Of a stretch of DNA of 64,000 bases, positions 44,680 through 61,282 are shown piece by piece. A program made the translations under genes and the position numbers. The stretch covers positions 124,001-188,000 of the forward strand of contig BPKH01000002.1 in assembly GCA_026005035.1 (NCBI GenBank). Reading direction: 5' to 3'. The DNA comes from Porticoccaceae bacterium (GTDB taxonomy: Bacteria > Pseudomonadota > Gammaproteobacteria > Pseudomonadales > Porticoccaceae). Within the stretch, counting starts at the first letter, position 1; the number at the start of each line of letters is the position of its first letter. Under the pieces are notes generated by a model, which made no database searches, was not told the origin of the DNA, and worked only from the letters and a program-made list of their open reading frames with translations.

Positions 44680-45341
44680 GCTCCCCCCTCGTGGGGGTGG
44701 TGCTCGCCGGGGGTCTCGGCCGGCGGCTGGGCGGCGACAAGCCCGCCGCCTTGCTCGCCGGCAAGCCCCTGCTCGCCTGGGTCGCCGAGCGGCTGGCCCC
44801 GCAGGTGGGCCGCCTGCTGATCAATCCCGGCCCGGCCGGCACGCCGTGGCCCGAGCTGCCCCTGCCGGTGACCCCGGTGTGGGACCGGCTGCCCGGTCGC
44901 CCCGGCCCCCTGGCCGGCGTGGATGCGGCCCTCGCCCACCTGGAGGCCCGCTCCGGGGAAGGCGAGTGGCTCTTGGCGGTGCCCTGCGACGCGCCCTTTC
45001 TGCCCGCCGACCTCGGTGCGCGCCTCCTCGCCGCGGCCCGCGCCGCCGGCCGACCGGCGGCCTGCGCCGAGCGGGGCGGACAGCCCCAGTGGGCCTTCTC
45101 CCTCTGGCACCGCTCCGCTGCTCGCTCCGTGGCCGACCGGCTCGCCGCCGGCGACGGCAGTCTCAGGGGTGTTCTCGGCGCCCTGGGTGCGCTGCGGGTG
45201 CCCTGGCCGGCGGAGGGGGACGATCCCTTTGCCGATCTCGACCTGCCGGGGGATCTCGTCTGGGCGGAGGAACTCGTAGCCCGGATGGAGCGGAGCGGAA
45301 TCCGGGAACCCCCAAAGAAGCGCAGCTCGAATAAAGCGTAG
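44676..45341 (+). CDS. mobA: Molybdenum cofactor guanylyltransferase MobA
   Basis: MobA adds GMP to molybdopterin to form MGD, needed by NasA. The 221-residue product has the nucleotide-binding VVLAGGLGRRLGGDKPAALL and the WLLAVPCDAPFLPADLG motif. GTG at 44676 overlaps the moaE stop; a GTG at 44673 is also in frame. Residues 201-221 (from VARMERSGIREPPKKR onward) are encoded by a REP-like repeat starting at 45276, so the original C-terminus was probably near LVWAEEL. This replacement looks recent and may be harmless. Confidence 0.93.
   Translation: MSSPLVGVVLAGGLGRRLGGDKPAALLAGKPLLAWVAERLAPQVGRLLINPGPAGTPWPELPLPVTPVWDRLPGRPGPLAGVDAALAHLEARSGEGEWLLAVPCDAPFLPADLGARLLAAARAAGRPAACAERGGQPQWAFSLWHRSAARSVADRLAAGDGSLRGVLGALGALRVPWPAEGDDPFADLDLPGDLVWAEELVARMERSGIREPPKKRSSNKA
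45276..45306 (+). repeat. REP-like repeat, copy 1 (inside mobA 3' end)
   Basis: The 31-base element begins GTAGCCCGGATGGAGCGGAG and ends CGGAATCCGGG, with the self-complementary ends CCCGGAT and ATCCGGG. It is the same as copy 2 at 45338 and differs at two positions from the copy at 53750. It is read as codons by mobA. Confidence 0.85.
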
Positions 45342-45368
45342 CCCGGATGGAGCGGAGCGGAATCCGGG
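45338..45368 (+). repeat. REP-like repeat, copy 2
   Basis: Identical to copy 1 over 31 bases, 62 bases further on, and overlapping the mobA stop region. The 278-base gap from mobA to moaB otherwise holds the inverted partner (45417-45454) and no gene. A TACGAT at 45527-45532 may be a -10 for moaB, without a visible -35. Confidence 0.85.
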
Positions 45369-45416
45369 AATCCCCGCGATCCCCTGAATCCGCCTGGCCG
45401 CCGGCGCTCCCCTCGT

Positions 45417-45454
45417 TCCGGATCGCGGCGCTTCGCGCCTACATCCGGGTTGTG
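45417..45454 (-). repeat. REP-like repeat, inverted degenerate partner
   Basis: The stretch from TTCCGGATCGCGGCGCTTCG to ACATCCGGGTTGTG is a diverged, inverted copy of the same family. With copies 1 and 2 it could form a large cruciform or a transcript hairpin after mobA. Confidence 0.6.
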
Positions 45455-45619
45455 ATTCAGGGGGGACGGCCACTGGATCCGGTTTGACCGAGGCCGTTCC
45501 CCCTGGTGCGGGGAGCTGGGCAACGCTACGATGGGCGCACCGAGCGCCGGCCTTTCCCCACCCCCGGCTCCGCTCTGGGGGAAAGTGCGGGCGCCGGCGC
45601 CCTGCGAGGAGGCAACCCA

Positions 45620-46141
45620 ATGAGCAAGGCGGCCGAATTCGAGCCCCTGGACGTCGCGGTGCTGACCGTCTCGGACACCCGCACCCGGGCCGAGGACACC
45701 TCCGGCGACTATCTGGCGCAGGCCTTGGCGGCGGCCGGGCACCGCCTGGCGGCGCGCGAGCTCGTGCCCGACGACGTCTACCGGATCCGGGCGGTGGTCT
45801 CCCAGTGGATCGCCGACCCGGCCGTCCAGGTGGTGCTGGTCACTGGCGGCACCGGCTTTTCGGGTCGCGACAGCACCCCGGAGGCGCTGCTGCCCCTCTT
45901 CGACAAGGTGGTGGAGGGCTTCGGGGAGCTCTTCCGCCACCTGTCGCTGGCCGAGATCGGCACCGCCACCCTGCAGTCGCGGGCGGTGGCGGGGCTCGCC
46001 AACCGCACCGCCATTTTCTGCCTGCCGGGCTCCACCGGCGCCTGCCGGTTGGCCTGGGAGCGGATCCTGGCGCCCCAATTGGACGCCCGCACCGCGCCCT
46101 GCAACTTCGTCCAGCACCTGCGCAGGGGGGAGTCGCGGTGA
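45620..46141 (+). CDS. moaB: Molybdopterin adenylyltransferase family MoaB/MogA
   Basis: A 173-residue member of the MoaB/Mog family, which adenylates molybdopterin before metal insertion. It has VAVLTVSDTRTRAEDTSGDY, the MPT-binding VLVTGGTGFSGRDSTPEALLPLFDK and the CLPGSTGACRLAW segment. Size and sequence favour MoaB over MogA. A GAGGAGG ribosome site precedes the ATG, and the stop overlaps moeA. Confidence 0.94.
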   Translation: MSKAAEFEPLDVAVLTVSDTRTRAEDTSGDYLAQALAAAGHRLAARELVPDDVYRIRAVVSQWIADPAVQVVLVTGGTGFSGRDSTPEALLPLFDKVVEGFGELFRHLSLAEIGTATLQSRAVAGLANRTAIFCLPGSTGACRLAWERILAPQLDARTAPCNFVQHLRRGESR

Positions 46142-47334
46142 TCAGTCGCGAAGAAGCGGTGGCCCGCCTGCGCCACGCCGGCGCCGGGCTGCACCACAAC
46201 GTCGGCCGGCTCCGGGTGGCGCTGCCCGCCGCCCTGGGCCGGGTGCTGGCGGAGGATCTGGTGGCCGAGTTCGACCTGCCGCCGGCGCCCACCAGCGCCA
46301 TGGACGGCTACGCCTTTTCTTTCGCCGACGCAAAGCGGCTCGGCTTCCGCCTGCCGGTGGCCCAGCGGATCCCCGCCGGCGCCGTGCCCCGGCCCCTGGA
46401 GCCCGGCACCGCGGCGCGCATCTTCACCGGCGCCCTCCTGCCCGAGGGCGCCGACACCGTGGCCCTTCAAGAGCACTGCCGGTTCGAGTCGGGGGTGGTG
46501 GCCATCGACCCCGGCGAGGTGGTCGCGGGCGCCAACGTCCGCCCCCGCGGCGAGGACTTTTGCGCCGGCCGCTGCGTGTTGCCCGCCGGCCGCCGCTTGC
46601 GCCCCCAGGAGCTGGGCCTTGCCGCCTCCCTGGGACAGGCGGCGCTGACCGTCTTCCAGCCCCTGCGGGTGGCGCTCATCGCCACCGGTGACGAGCTGGT
46701 GGAACCGGGGGAGCGGCTGCGGCCCGGGCGCATCTACGACAGCAACCGCGCCACCCTGCGGGGCCTGCTCGGCAGCTGGGGGGTGGAAGTGTTCGACTAC
46801 GGCATCGTCCGCGATTCCCGCGCCGACCTGGCGGCGGTGCTCGCCGAGGCCGGCGAGGAGGCGGACGTGATCGTGGCCACCGGCGGCATGTCGGTGGGGG
46901 AGGAAGACCACGTGCGCTCGGTGCTCGCCGAGCTCGGCAGCCTGGAGTTTTGGAAAATCGCCGTCAAGCCCGGCAAGCCCTTCGCCTTCGGCCAGGTGGA
47001 CGGGGCGCCCTTCCTGGGGCTGCCCGGCAACCCGGTGTCGGTGTTCGTCACCGCCTGTCTGTTCCTGCGCCCCTTCCTGTTCAGCATGCAGGGGGCCGAG
47101 GATTGGGCGCCGCGGCCCAGCCGGGAGATCTGTCTGGGAGCGGCGCCCGCCGGCAGCCGCGAAGAGTTCCTGCGCGGCCGGCGCACCGCGGACGGGGTGG
47201 AGCTCCATCCCAACCAGGGCAGCGGCGTGCTCTCGGCGGTCTGCGCCGGGGACGGGCTGGTGCGCCGCCCGGCGGGGGTGGCGCTCCAGCCGGGCGACGA
47301 GGTGGAGTTCTATCCCTATTCGGAGTTTTATTGA
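46138..47334 (+). CDS. moeA: Molybdopterin molybdenumtransferase MoeA
   Basis: MoeA inserts molybdate into adenylated molybdopterin. The 398-residue product has TSAMDGYAFSFADAK with the conserved Asp-Gly-Tyr, RIFTGALLPEGADTV, IATGDELVEPGERL and VATGGMSVGEEDHVRSV, and ends with the fourth-domain strands. It starts with GTG overlapping moaB and ends 47 bases before the flavin reductase. Confidence 0.95.
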   Translation: MISREEAVARLRHAGAGLHHNVGRLRVALPAALGRVLAEDLVAEFDLPPAPTSAMDGYAFSFADAKRLGFRLPVAQRIPAGAVPRPLEPGTAARIFTGALLPEGADTVALQEHCRFESGVVAIDPGEVVAGANVRPRGEDFCAGRCVLPAGRRLRPQELGLAASLGQAALTVFQPLRVALIATGDELVEPGERLRPGRIYDSNRATLRGLLGSWGVEVFDYGIVRDSRADLAAVLAEAGEEADVIVATGGMSVGEEDHVRSVLAELGSLEFWKIAVKPGKPFAFGQVDGAPFLGLPGNPVSVFVTACLFLRPFLFSMQGAEDWAPRPSREICLGAAPAGSREEFLRGRRTADGVELHPNQGSGVLSAVCAGDGLVRRPAGVALQPGDEVEFYPYSEFY

Positions 47335-47381
47335 CGGGCGCCGAGCGGCGCGGCCGAATTGGACCGGCAAGGGGGGAGGAG

Positions 47382-47870
47382 ATGTCGTCGAACGCGGTCG
47401 ATGCGCGCGCCCTGCGCGATGCCTTTGGCGCTTTCGCCACGGGGGTGACGGTGATCACCACCCGCGACGCGGCCGGCACCGACTGGGGGCTGACCGCCAA
47501 CAGCTTCAGTTCGGTCTCCCTGGATCCGCCGCTTTTGTCCTGGTGTCTCGGCAACGCCTCCGACTGCTTCGCAGGGTTTGAAGAGGCGAGCCACTTCGCC
47601 GTCCACGTCCTGCGCGCCGACCAGGAGGCGCTCTCGGCCACCTTCGCCCGCAAGGGCGCGGACAAATTCGCCGGTCTCGCCCTGGAGCGCGGTCCGGCGG
47701 GGATCCCGCTGCTTTCCGAATACCTGGCCCGCTTCGTCTGCCGGGTGGCGGGCCGCTACCCGGCGGGCGACCACGTGATCTTCCTGGGCGAGATCCTCGA
47801 TTTCCAGATCGGCGAGGGCGAGCCGCTGCTCTTCCACCGCGGCCGCTACGGCCGCCTGGCCGCGCCTTGA
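47382..47870 (+). CDS. Flavin reductase-like protein
   Basis: A 162-residue member of the split-barrel flavin reductase group (RutF/HpaC like): FGAFATGVTVITTRDAAG, LTANSFSSVSLDPPLLSWC and a GDHVIFLGEILDF segment near the end. Such enzymes reduce FMN or FAD with NAD(P)H and hand it to a partner oxygenase. No partner oxygenase is adjacent; the P450 is 13 kb away. It has a strong GGGGGGAGGA ribosome site and overlaps the next start by 4 bases. Confidence 0.88.
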   Translation: MSSNAVDARALRDAFGAFATGVTVITTRDAAGTDWGLTANSFSSVSLDPPLLSWCLGNASDCFAGFEEASHFAVHVLRADQEALSATFARKGADKFAGLALERGPAGIPLLSEYLARFVCRVAGRYPAGDHVIFLGEILDFQIGEGEPLLFHRGRYGRLAAP

Positions 47871-49024
47871 TCCGCCGCGCCGTGTCTCAGGCCCCGCCGC
47901 CCACCGCCGCCCGCGGGACGGCGGCGCTCTTGCTCTGGGCGCTCGTGGCGGCGGGGTGCGGGGCGAGTCCCCCCGCCGTGCCGGTGACCGAGGTGGACGA
48001 CTACCACGCCCGGCTGGTCCAGGAAGGGCTCGGCATTCCCTGGGGGATGGCCTTCATCGCCCCCCGGCGGCTCCTGGTCAGCGATCGCGCCGGCACCCTG
48101 CGCCTGATCGATCTGGAGCGCGGCACGGTGGTGGAGATCGCCGGGGTGCCGAGAGTGGCCGCCTTCGGCCAGGGGGGGCTTTTGGACGTCGCCCTCGCCC
48201 CCGATTTCGCGGCCACGGGACGGCTTTACTTCAGTTACGCCAAGCCCCACCGGCGGGGGGCGGTGTTGGCGCTCTCGCGGGCGCGGCTCGCGGAGAACCG
48301 GCTCGTCGAGTGGGAGGAGCTCTTCGTCTCCAACCACGCCTCCCGCGATCCTCGCCATTTCGGCGGCCGGCTGGCCTTCGACGGGGAAGGCCACCTCTAT
48401 TTGACCCACGGCGACCGGGGCGACCGTGGTGCCGCCCAGGATCTCGGCGACCACGCGGGCAAGGTGCTGCGCCTCGCCCTGGACGGTTCGGTGCCGCCCG
48501 ACAATCCATTCCTGGGGGTGGCCGGAGCGCGGCCCGAGATCTGGAGCCTGGGCCACCGCAACCCCCAGGGAATCGCCTTCGACCCGGCCACCGGCCGCCT
48601 GTGGTTGGTGGAGCACGGGCCGCGCGGCGGAGACGAGCTCAACCTGGTGGAGCGGGGGGGCAATTACGGCTGGCCGGGGGTCTCCTACGGCATGGAATAC
48701 CACGCACCCATTCCGGTGGGGGAGGGCACCGAGCGCCCCGGCATGGTCTCGCCCCGCCACTGGTGGATCCCCTCCATCGCGCCCTCGAGCCTGCTCGTCT
48801 ACCGCGGCGCCCGCCATCCGGAGCTCGCCGGCGCCCTCCTGGTAGGCGCCCTCGCTGGCCGCCACCTGGCGGAGCTGCGCCTCGACGGGGGCGGGCGGGT
48901 GGTGGCCGAGCGGCGCCACCTGGGGGAACTGGGCGAGCGGATCCGCTCTTTGGCGGTGGATGGCGAGGGCGGCATCTGGTTGGGCGCCGACTCGGGCAGG
49001 CTTTACCGCCTCGAGCGGCGCTGA
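47867..49024 (+). CDS. PQQ-dependent sugar dehydrogenase-like lipoprotein
   Basis: A 385-residue beta-propeller protein of the Asd/YliI type (soluble glucose and sorbosone dehydrogenases). The N-terminus is a lipoprotein signal ending LLLWALVAAGC. The propeller has NHASRDPRHFGGRLAFDGEG, LTHGDRGDRGAAQDLGDHAGKV, EIWSLGHRNPQGIAFDPATG and LVEHGPRGGDELNLVERGGN, matching the PQQ and calcium site regions of the family. Activity on a particular sugar cannot be claimed. The TTG at 47867 overlaps the upstream stop; GTG at 47882 is an alternative. Confidence 0.88.
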   Translation: MIRRAVSQAPPPTAARGTAALLLWALVAAGCGASPPAVPVTEVDDYHARLVQEGLGIPWGMAFIAPRRLLVSDRAGTLRLIDLERGTVVEIAGVPRVAAFGQGGLLDVALAPDFAATGRLYFSYAKPHRRGAVLALSRARLAENRLVEWEELFVSNHASRDPRHFGGRLAFDGEGHLYLTHGDRGDRGAAQDLGDHAGKVLRLALDGSVPPDNPFLGVAGARPEIWSLGHRNPQGIAFDPATGRLWLVEHGPRGGDELNLVERGGNYGWPGVSYGMEYHAPIPVGEGTERPGMVSPRHWWIPSIAPSSLLVYRGARHPELAGALLVGALAGRHLAELRLDGGGRVVAERRHLGELGERIRSLAVDGEGGIWLGADSGRLYRLERR

Positions 49025-49045
49025 GCGGCGAGAGGAGGAGGAAAC

Positions 49046-50059
49046 GTGAAAAAGCGCAGACTGGGCCGCAGCGCCCTGGTGGTCTCCGAGATCTGTATGG
49101 GCACCATGACCTTCGGCAGCATGGCCGACGAGGCCACGGCGCTGGCGATTCTCGACAAGGCGTTCGATGCGGGGGTGGACTTTTTCGATACCGCCGAGAT
49201 CTACCCCGTGCCCCCCGACGCCCGCTGGCAGGGGCGCACCGAGGAGATTCTCGGCAAGTGGCTGGCCACCAAGCCGCGGGATGCGGTGATCCTGGCCACC
49301 AAGGTCACCGGCCCCAGCCACACCTGGTTCGCGGCTCCCCTGCGGGGCGGCAAGACGGCTCTCGACCGCCACCAGATCGTGCGCGCCCTGGAGGGCAGCC
49401 TCAAGCGCCTGAAGACCGACTACGTGGACCTCTACCAGGTCCACTGGCCCGACCCCGACCTGCCCCCGGAGGAGCCCCTGCGCGCCCTGGAAGCGCTGAT
49501 CACGGCGGGCAAGGTGCGAGTCATCGGGGTGAGCAACGAGACCGCCTGGGGCTTGATGAAGAGCCTCTGGGCGGCGGAGCGGGCGGGACTGCCCCGCTAC
49601 GAGACGATCCAGAACAACTTCAGCCTCAACCACCGCCGCTTTCTCGACGGTCTCGCCGAGGTCTGCCGCCGCGAGCAGGTGAGCCTGTTGGCCTATTCCC
49701 CCCTCGCCGGCGGCGTGCTCACGGGCAAGTACGCCGCGGGCTTTCCCCCCGGCGCCCGCTTCTCCCGTTACCGGGAGGCGGGCCCCCGCCAGCAGGCGAT
49801 GGTGGAGCGCTTCTGCAACGAGCGCGCCCTGGAGGCCGCCCGCCGCTATGGGGCCATCGCCGCAGATCTCGGGGTGGAGCCGGCCACCCTGGCGGTGGCC
49901 TGGACCTTGGCCCACGATTTCGTGGCCAGCTCCATCGTCGGCGCCACCCACCCGGACCAGCTGGACGCCTCCCTGGCCGCCGCGGAGCTGGTCCTGGACG
50001 AAGAGACGCTTGCGCGGCTCGATGCCGTGGCCGCCGAGATCCCCTACCCGATGGGCTGA
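49046..50059 (+). CDS. Aldo/keto reductase, Tas-like
   Basis: A 337-residue NAD(P)H-dependent TIM-barrel oxidoreductase. It has the family order [19 protein letters not shown], the catalytic Asp-Tyr region [11 protein letters not shown], lysine in [11 protein letters not shown], histidine in [17 protein letters not shown] and the cofactor loop [14 protein letters not shown] and [12 protein letters not shown]. It resembles Tas most. The physiological substrate is unknown. It starts with GTG after AGGAGG. Confidence 0.92.
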   Translation: MKKRRLGRSALVVSEICMGTMTFGSMADEATALAILDKAFDAGVDFFDTAEIYPVPPDARWQGRTEEILGKWLATKPRDAVILATKVTGPSHTWFAAPLRGGKTALDRHQIVRALEGSLKRLKTDYVDLYQVHWPDPDLPPEEPLRALEALITAGKVRVIGVSNETAWGLMKSLWAAERAGLPRYETIQNNFSLNHRRFLDGLAEVCRREQVSLLAYSPLAGGVLTGKYAAGFPPGARFSRYREAGPRQQAMVERFCNERALEAARRYGAIAADLGVEPATLAVAWTLAHDFVASSIVGATHPDQLDASLAAAELVLDEETLARLDAVAAEIPYPMG

Positions 50060-50075
50060 ACCCCCGGGGCGGCCC

Positions 50076-52793
<2,718 letters not shown>

Positions 52794-52873
52794 GGATCTC
52801 TCCTCTGCAAACCTTGGGAAGTTCGGGAAAGCGGGCTGTCTCGATGGGGGCCGTCTCGGCCCCGTTCAAGGAC

Positions 52874-53086
52874 TCAAGGTTCTTCGAGGGTAAAGCCCAC
52901 CTTGACGACCGCCTGCCAGTGGGCGATCCGCCCTTCCTCCAAGTGAGCGCGCACCTGCACCACTTCCGCCCAGCGCAGTTGGTGGAGGGTGCGCCCGGCG
53001 CGGGCGATGGCGTTGCGCACGGCGTCGTCGGAGCTCTCGGTGGATGAGCCCACCAGCTCGACCACCTTGTAGACGTGTTCCGACAT
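52874..53086 (-). CDS. Dodecin, flavin-binding
   Basis: A 70-residue protein with the full dodecin pattern: [20 protein letters not shown], an amphipathic helix, [21 protein letters not shown] and a final VKVGFTLE strand. Dodecins form hollow 12-mers that store flavins. The Trp in LRWAEV is the stacking residue for isoalloxazine in bacterial dodecins. It lies 80 bases upstream of acnA on the same strand, an arrangement that may be cotranscribed. The small size leaves it free of the indels affecting its neighbours. Confidence 0.92.
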   Translation of the reverse strand: MSEHVYKVVELVGSSTESSDDAVRNAIARAGRTLHQLRWAEVVQVRAHLEEGRIAHWQAVVKVGFTLEEP

Positions 53087-53208
53087 GGCGAGGATCCTCT
53101 GCGGGGGGAGGTCACTATAGCGCCGCGGCGGCCTCGGGGTCACCTCCCTTGCCGGCCACTTTGGCGGGGGCCATACTGGGCCGGTCGAGAGCGGTGGAGA
53201 AGAGGGTA

Positions 53209-53746
53209 GTGCGAATTGGGTTCCTTGCAGCCGCCGCCTTGCTGCCCGCGGTGGCGCTGGCTCACCCCGCGTCGGGCAGTGGGTTCGCCGGGGGCTTTGT
53301 GCATCCGGCCGGGGGGATCGATCACCTGCTGGTGGCGGTGGTCATCGGCTTCTTGGCCGCCCGCACCGCCGGCGGGATCGCCGTCGCCGCGGCCTTCCTA
53401 TTCGGTCTGGGGGCCGGGGGTGGCAAGCGGCGGGCTGTTTGCGCGCACGCCCCTGGAGTGGGCGGTCAGCGCCGGGGCGCTGGCCGCCGGCGCGGCTCTC
53501 CTCGCCGTGCGCCGACCGAGTGGGCGGGCGATGGCGCTCGCCGCGCTGTTCCTCGGGGGGCTCCACGGGTTGCTCCACGCCGCGGCGGGTGCCGGCGGCA
53601 GCCTCGCCTGGGGGGTGGGGCTGTGGTGCGGCACTGCGGCGCTGGTGGCGGCGGGGGTGCTTGCCGGCGCCGGCCTGCGCGGTTTCTCCCCCGCGCGGAC
53701 GGCGGGGGTGGCGCTCGTGCTGTCGGGCCTACTGGGGTTCTTCTAG
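53209..53746 (+). pseudogene. HupE/UreJ family protein with one frameshift
   Basis: HupE/UreJ proteins are small inner membrane metal permeases, usually near hydrogenase or urease genes. None is here. The gene begins with GTG 53209 (signal-like [18 protein letters not shown]) and has the family motif [19 protein letters not shown] with His and Asp residues. Near 53416 the frame breaks: the run GCCGGGGGTGG has one G too many for continuity. Removing it restores LGAGVASGGLFARTPLEWA and the remaining membrane segments to a natural end at LSGLLGFF. The single break in a G-run fits a homopolymer error. Confidence 0.8.
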
Positions 53747-53749
53747 CTC

Positions 53750-53780
53750 GTAGCCCGGATGAAGCGAAGCGGAATCCGGG
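53750..53780 (+). repeat. REP-like repeat, copy 3
   Basis: The 31-base element GTAGCCCGGATGAAGCGAAG followed by CGGAATCCGGG starts 3 bases after the hupE stop. It differs from copies 1 and 2 at two positions. The 431-base gap to thiC holds this repeat, its inverted partners and the TPP riboswitch, and no other gene. Confidence 0.85.
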
Positions 53781-53818
53781 GAAGGAGAAGCCTCCGCCTC
53801 CCTCCGGGACTGATCCTG

Positions 53819-53875
53819 GCCCCGGATTTCGGTGCTTCGCCCCTCCATCCGGGCTACGGGCTGCATCCGGGCTAC
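53819..53875 (-). repeat. REP-like repeat, inverted partners
   Basis: A diverged inverted copy occupies 53819-53857 (CCCCGGATTTCGGTGCTTCG through CCATCCGGGCTAC), followed by a fragment CATCCGGGCTAC at 53864-53875. The pair with copy 3 forms a potential stem with a loop of about 38 bases, probably acting as a transcript end between hupE and thiC. Confidence 0.65.
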
Positions 53876-53971
53876 GGCCTTCCTCCCGGCTGCGACCGTT
53901 TTGCAGTCGCGCCGGCGCCGCCGCCGCGGCCCTTGCAAAGGCGCAGCCCCTGTCCTAGGCTTGGCCGTACA

Positions 53972-59403
<5,432 letters not shown>

Positions 59404-59410
<7 letters not shown>

Positions 59411-59604
59411 CCCTCACCGTCAACGGAGAAACCCGCGAGACCCAGGCCCGCACTTTGGCCGAGCTGGTGGCCGAACTGGGCTTCGATCCCGGGGGGGTGG
59501 CGACGGCGGTGGACGGGGCGTTCGTGCCCCGCGACGCCCGCACCCACTGGCAGCTCGCCGCCGGCGCGGTGGTGGAGATCCTCGCTCCCGTACAAGGGGG
59601 GTGA
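59404..59604 (+). CDS. thiS: Sulfur carrier protein ThiS
   Basis: A 66-residue ubiquitin-like protein ending in Gly-Gly (APVQGG), which carries thiocarboxylate sulfur for ThiG. TLTVNGETRE, TLAELVAELGF and VATAVDGAFVPRD follow the ThiS pattern. GTG 59404 or TTG 59407 could start it. Both overlap the thiDE stop. It overlaps thiF by 4 bases. Confidence 0.92.
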
Positions 59605-60599
59605 GCGTGGCGGGGCGCTACGACCGCCAGCTGGCCCTTCCGCAAATCGGCCCGGAGGGACAGCGCCGCCTGGCCGCCTCCCGCGTGCTCGTGGTGGGGG
59701 TTGGCGGGCTCGGCCTGCCCGCCGCCGCCTGGCTCGCCGGCGCCGGCGTCGGGCAGATCACCCTGGTGGACCACGACCGCGTGGAACTCTCCAACCTCCA
59801 CCGCCAGGTGCTCTTCACCGAAGTCGACCTGGGGTCGCCCAAGGTGGTCGCCTGCGCGCGCCACCTGCGCGCCCTCAACCCCGAGGTGCGGGTGGTGGAG
59901 CGCCCCGAGCGCCTCGCCCCCGGCAACGTCCGCGCGCTGGTGGCCGCCCACGACCTGGTGCTCGACTGCGCCGACAACTTCGCCGCCACCTATCTGCTCT
60001 CCGACCACTGCCGCGCCCTGGGTCGCCCCCTGGTGGCGGCGAGCATTGCCGGGAGCCACGGCCACCTGGGCGTCTTCTGTGGCGGCGCGCCCAGTTTTCG
60101 GGCGCTCTTTCCCCTGCCGCCCGCCGACGCCCCCGATTGCGCCGGCGCCGGCGTGTTGGGCCCCGCGGTGGGCGCCCTGGGCCTCCTCATGGCCCAGGAA
60201 GCGATCAAGCTGGCGGTGGACCCCGCGGCGTCCCTCGCCGGGCGGCTCTTGGTGGTGGATCTGTGGCACACCCGCACCTCCCTCCTGGACTTTCGCGCCG
60301 CCCCCGAACCGGAACCGGCGGAGACGGTGGCCATTCTCGGCACGCCCGAGTTGACGCCGGAGGACGTCCTGGTGGACGTGCGCTCGCCGCCGGAGCGGGC
60401 CGCCGATCCGGTGCCGGGCGCCGTCACTGCTGCCCCGCGGCAGGCCGCGCGGGCCGTATTCTTCTGTGCCACGGGCCGGCGCGCCCTGGCCGCCGCGGTG
60501 CGCGCCCTGGCCGAGACACCCGGGCGGCCCGTGGGCGTTTGGCTGCGCCAGCCCGGCGAAGCGCCCGCCCCCCTTGCCAGCCCGGGCGCCTGTGGTTAA
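59601..60599 (+). CDS. thiF: ThiF/MoeB/HesA family adenylyltransferase with degenerate rhodanese tail
   Basis: A 332-residue E1-like enzyme that adenylates the C-terminal Gly of ThiS, and perhaps of MoaD. It has the nucleotide loop VLVVGVGGLGLPAAAWLAGAGVG, DHDRVELSNLHRQVLF and a single conserved Cys in DCAGAGVLGPAVG, matching the active cysteine region. The CxxC zinc pairs seen in most ThiF and MoeB are missing. The last 80 residues (EDVLVDVRSPPE, VFFCATGRRALAAAV) look like a shortened rhodanese domain with one Cys. Start is GTG 59601 overlapping thiS. Confidence 0.87.
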   Translation: MSVAGRYDRQLALPQIGPEGQRRLAASRVLVVGVGGLGLPAAAWLAGAGVGQITLVDHDRVELSNLHRQVLFTEVDLGSPKVVACARHLRALNPEVRVVERPERLAPGNVRALVAAHDLVLDCADNFAATYLLSDHCRALGRPLVAASIAGSHGHLGVFCGGAPSFRALFPLPPADAPDCAGAGVLGPAVGALGLLMAQEAIKLAVDPAASLAGRLLVVDLWHTRTSLLDFRAAPEPEPAETVAILGTPELTPEDVLVDVRSPPERAADPVPGAVTAAPRQAARAVFFCATGRRALAAAVRALAETPGRPVGVWLRQPGEAPAPLASPGACG

Positions 60600-60642
60600 G
60601 GTTGCCGTGCCCGTCGGAGTGCCGGATCGTGGAGAACAAGCG

Positions 60643-61185
60643 GTGCGCGCGGAGAAGGGACTTGCGGGCTGGTGGTGCATCTTCTTGAGTGCTCTTTGCT
60701 TCGCCCTGCCCGGGACCGCCCTGGCCGGGACCGCCCTGGCCGATCCGCCCCCCACCCCCGATCTGGTGCTCGTCAAAAAATCGGAGCGCAAGCTCTATTT
60801 GCTGCGCGACGGCGAGGTGCTGCGGGAATACCCGGTGGCCCTTGGCAAAAATCCCCGCGGCCACAAGGTGGAAGAAGGGGACGGGCGCACCCCCGAGGGC
60901 CGCTACGTGCTCGACTGGCGCAATCCCCAAAGCAAGTTCTATCGCGCCATCCACATCTCCTATCCCAACGAGTTGGACCTCTTGTGGGCCAACGACCGGC
61001 GCAAGCCCGCCGGAGGCGACATCATGATCCACGGCCTACCCGAATGGGTGCCCTCCGACGAGTGGGCCGAACAGTGGCTGCAAAAGGACGACTGGACCGA
61101 CGGCTGCATCGCCGTCCTCAACCGGCACATGGACGAGATCTGGAGACTGGTTCCCGACGGAACCCCCATCGAGATCTGGCCTTGA
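60643..61185 (+). CDS. L,D-transpeptidase (YkuD domain), exported
   Basis: A 180-residue periplasmic enzyme that would cross-link peptidoglycan or attach lipoproteins. After a signal peptide (about residues 1-28, GLAGWWCIFLSALCFALPGT then ALAG) it has VLVKKSERKLYLLRDGEVL, TPEGRYVLDWRNPQSKFY, the histidine in IMIHGLPEW and the catalytic cysteine in WTDGCIAVLNRHM. The last is DGC in place of the common SxGC. I chose GTG 60643 because GGAGA lies 7 bases upstream; GTGs at 60607 and 60619 are in frame but lack a site. It is 43 bases after thiF. Confidence 0.87.
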   Translation: MRAEKGLAGWWCIFLSALCFALPGTALAGTALADPPPTPDLVLVKKSERKLYLLRDGEVLREYPVALGKNPRGHKVEEGDGRTPEGRYVLDWRNPQSKFYRAIHISYPNELDLLWANDRRKPAGGDIMIHGLPEWVPSDEWAEQWLQKDDWTDGCIAVLNRHMDEIWRLVPDGTPIEIWP

Positions 61186-61249
61186 TAGCGTACAGCTATC
61201 TAAATAATTGCGATTATTAATTTCCATTTTTCCGCTGCGGTACTATGCT
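61184..61249 (+). promoter_or_regulatory. AT-rich promoter with two inverted repeats before rubrerythrin
   Basis: This is the most AT-rich stretch in the window. GATAGC (61184-61189) and GCTATC (61195-61200) form a 6-5-6 inverted repeat. AATAAT (61203-61208) and ATTATT (61213-61218) form a 6-4-6 repeat whose centre is nearly symmetric. A possible promoter is TTTCCA (61221-61226), 17-base spacer, TATGCT (61244-61249). The repeats directly upstream of the -35 suit binding of a regulator of the Fur/PerR or Rrf2 type. The identity is inference. Confidence 0.5.
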
Positions 61250-61282
61250 ACGAGCGACCCAACCCAGCGGAGGAGCGGAGCC

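Noticed and set aside
44676-45341. MobA fused to a new C-terminal functional domain
   Set aside because: The tail is only 21 residues and comes from a repeat that is also found outside genes.
45276-45454. CRISPR array
   Set aside because: Copies are few, unevenly spaced and inverted, with no regular spacers and no cas genes. They are REP-like repeats.
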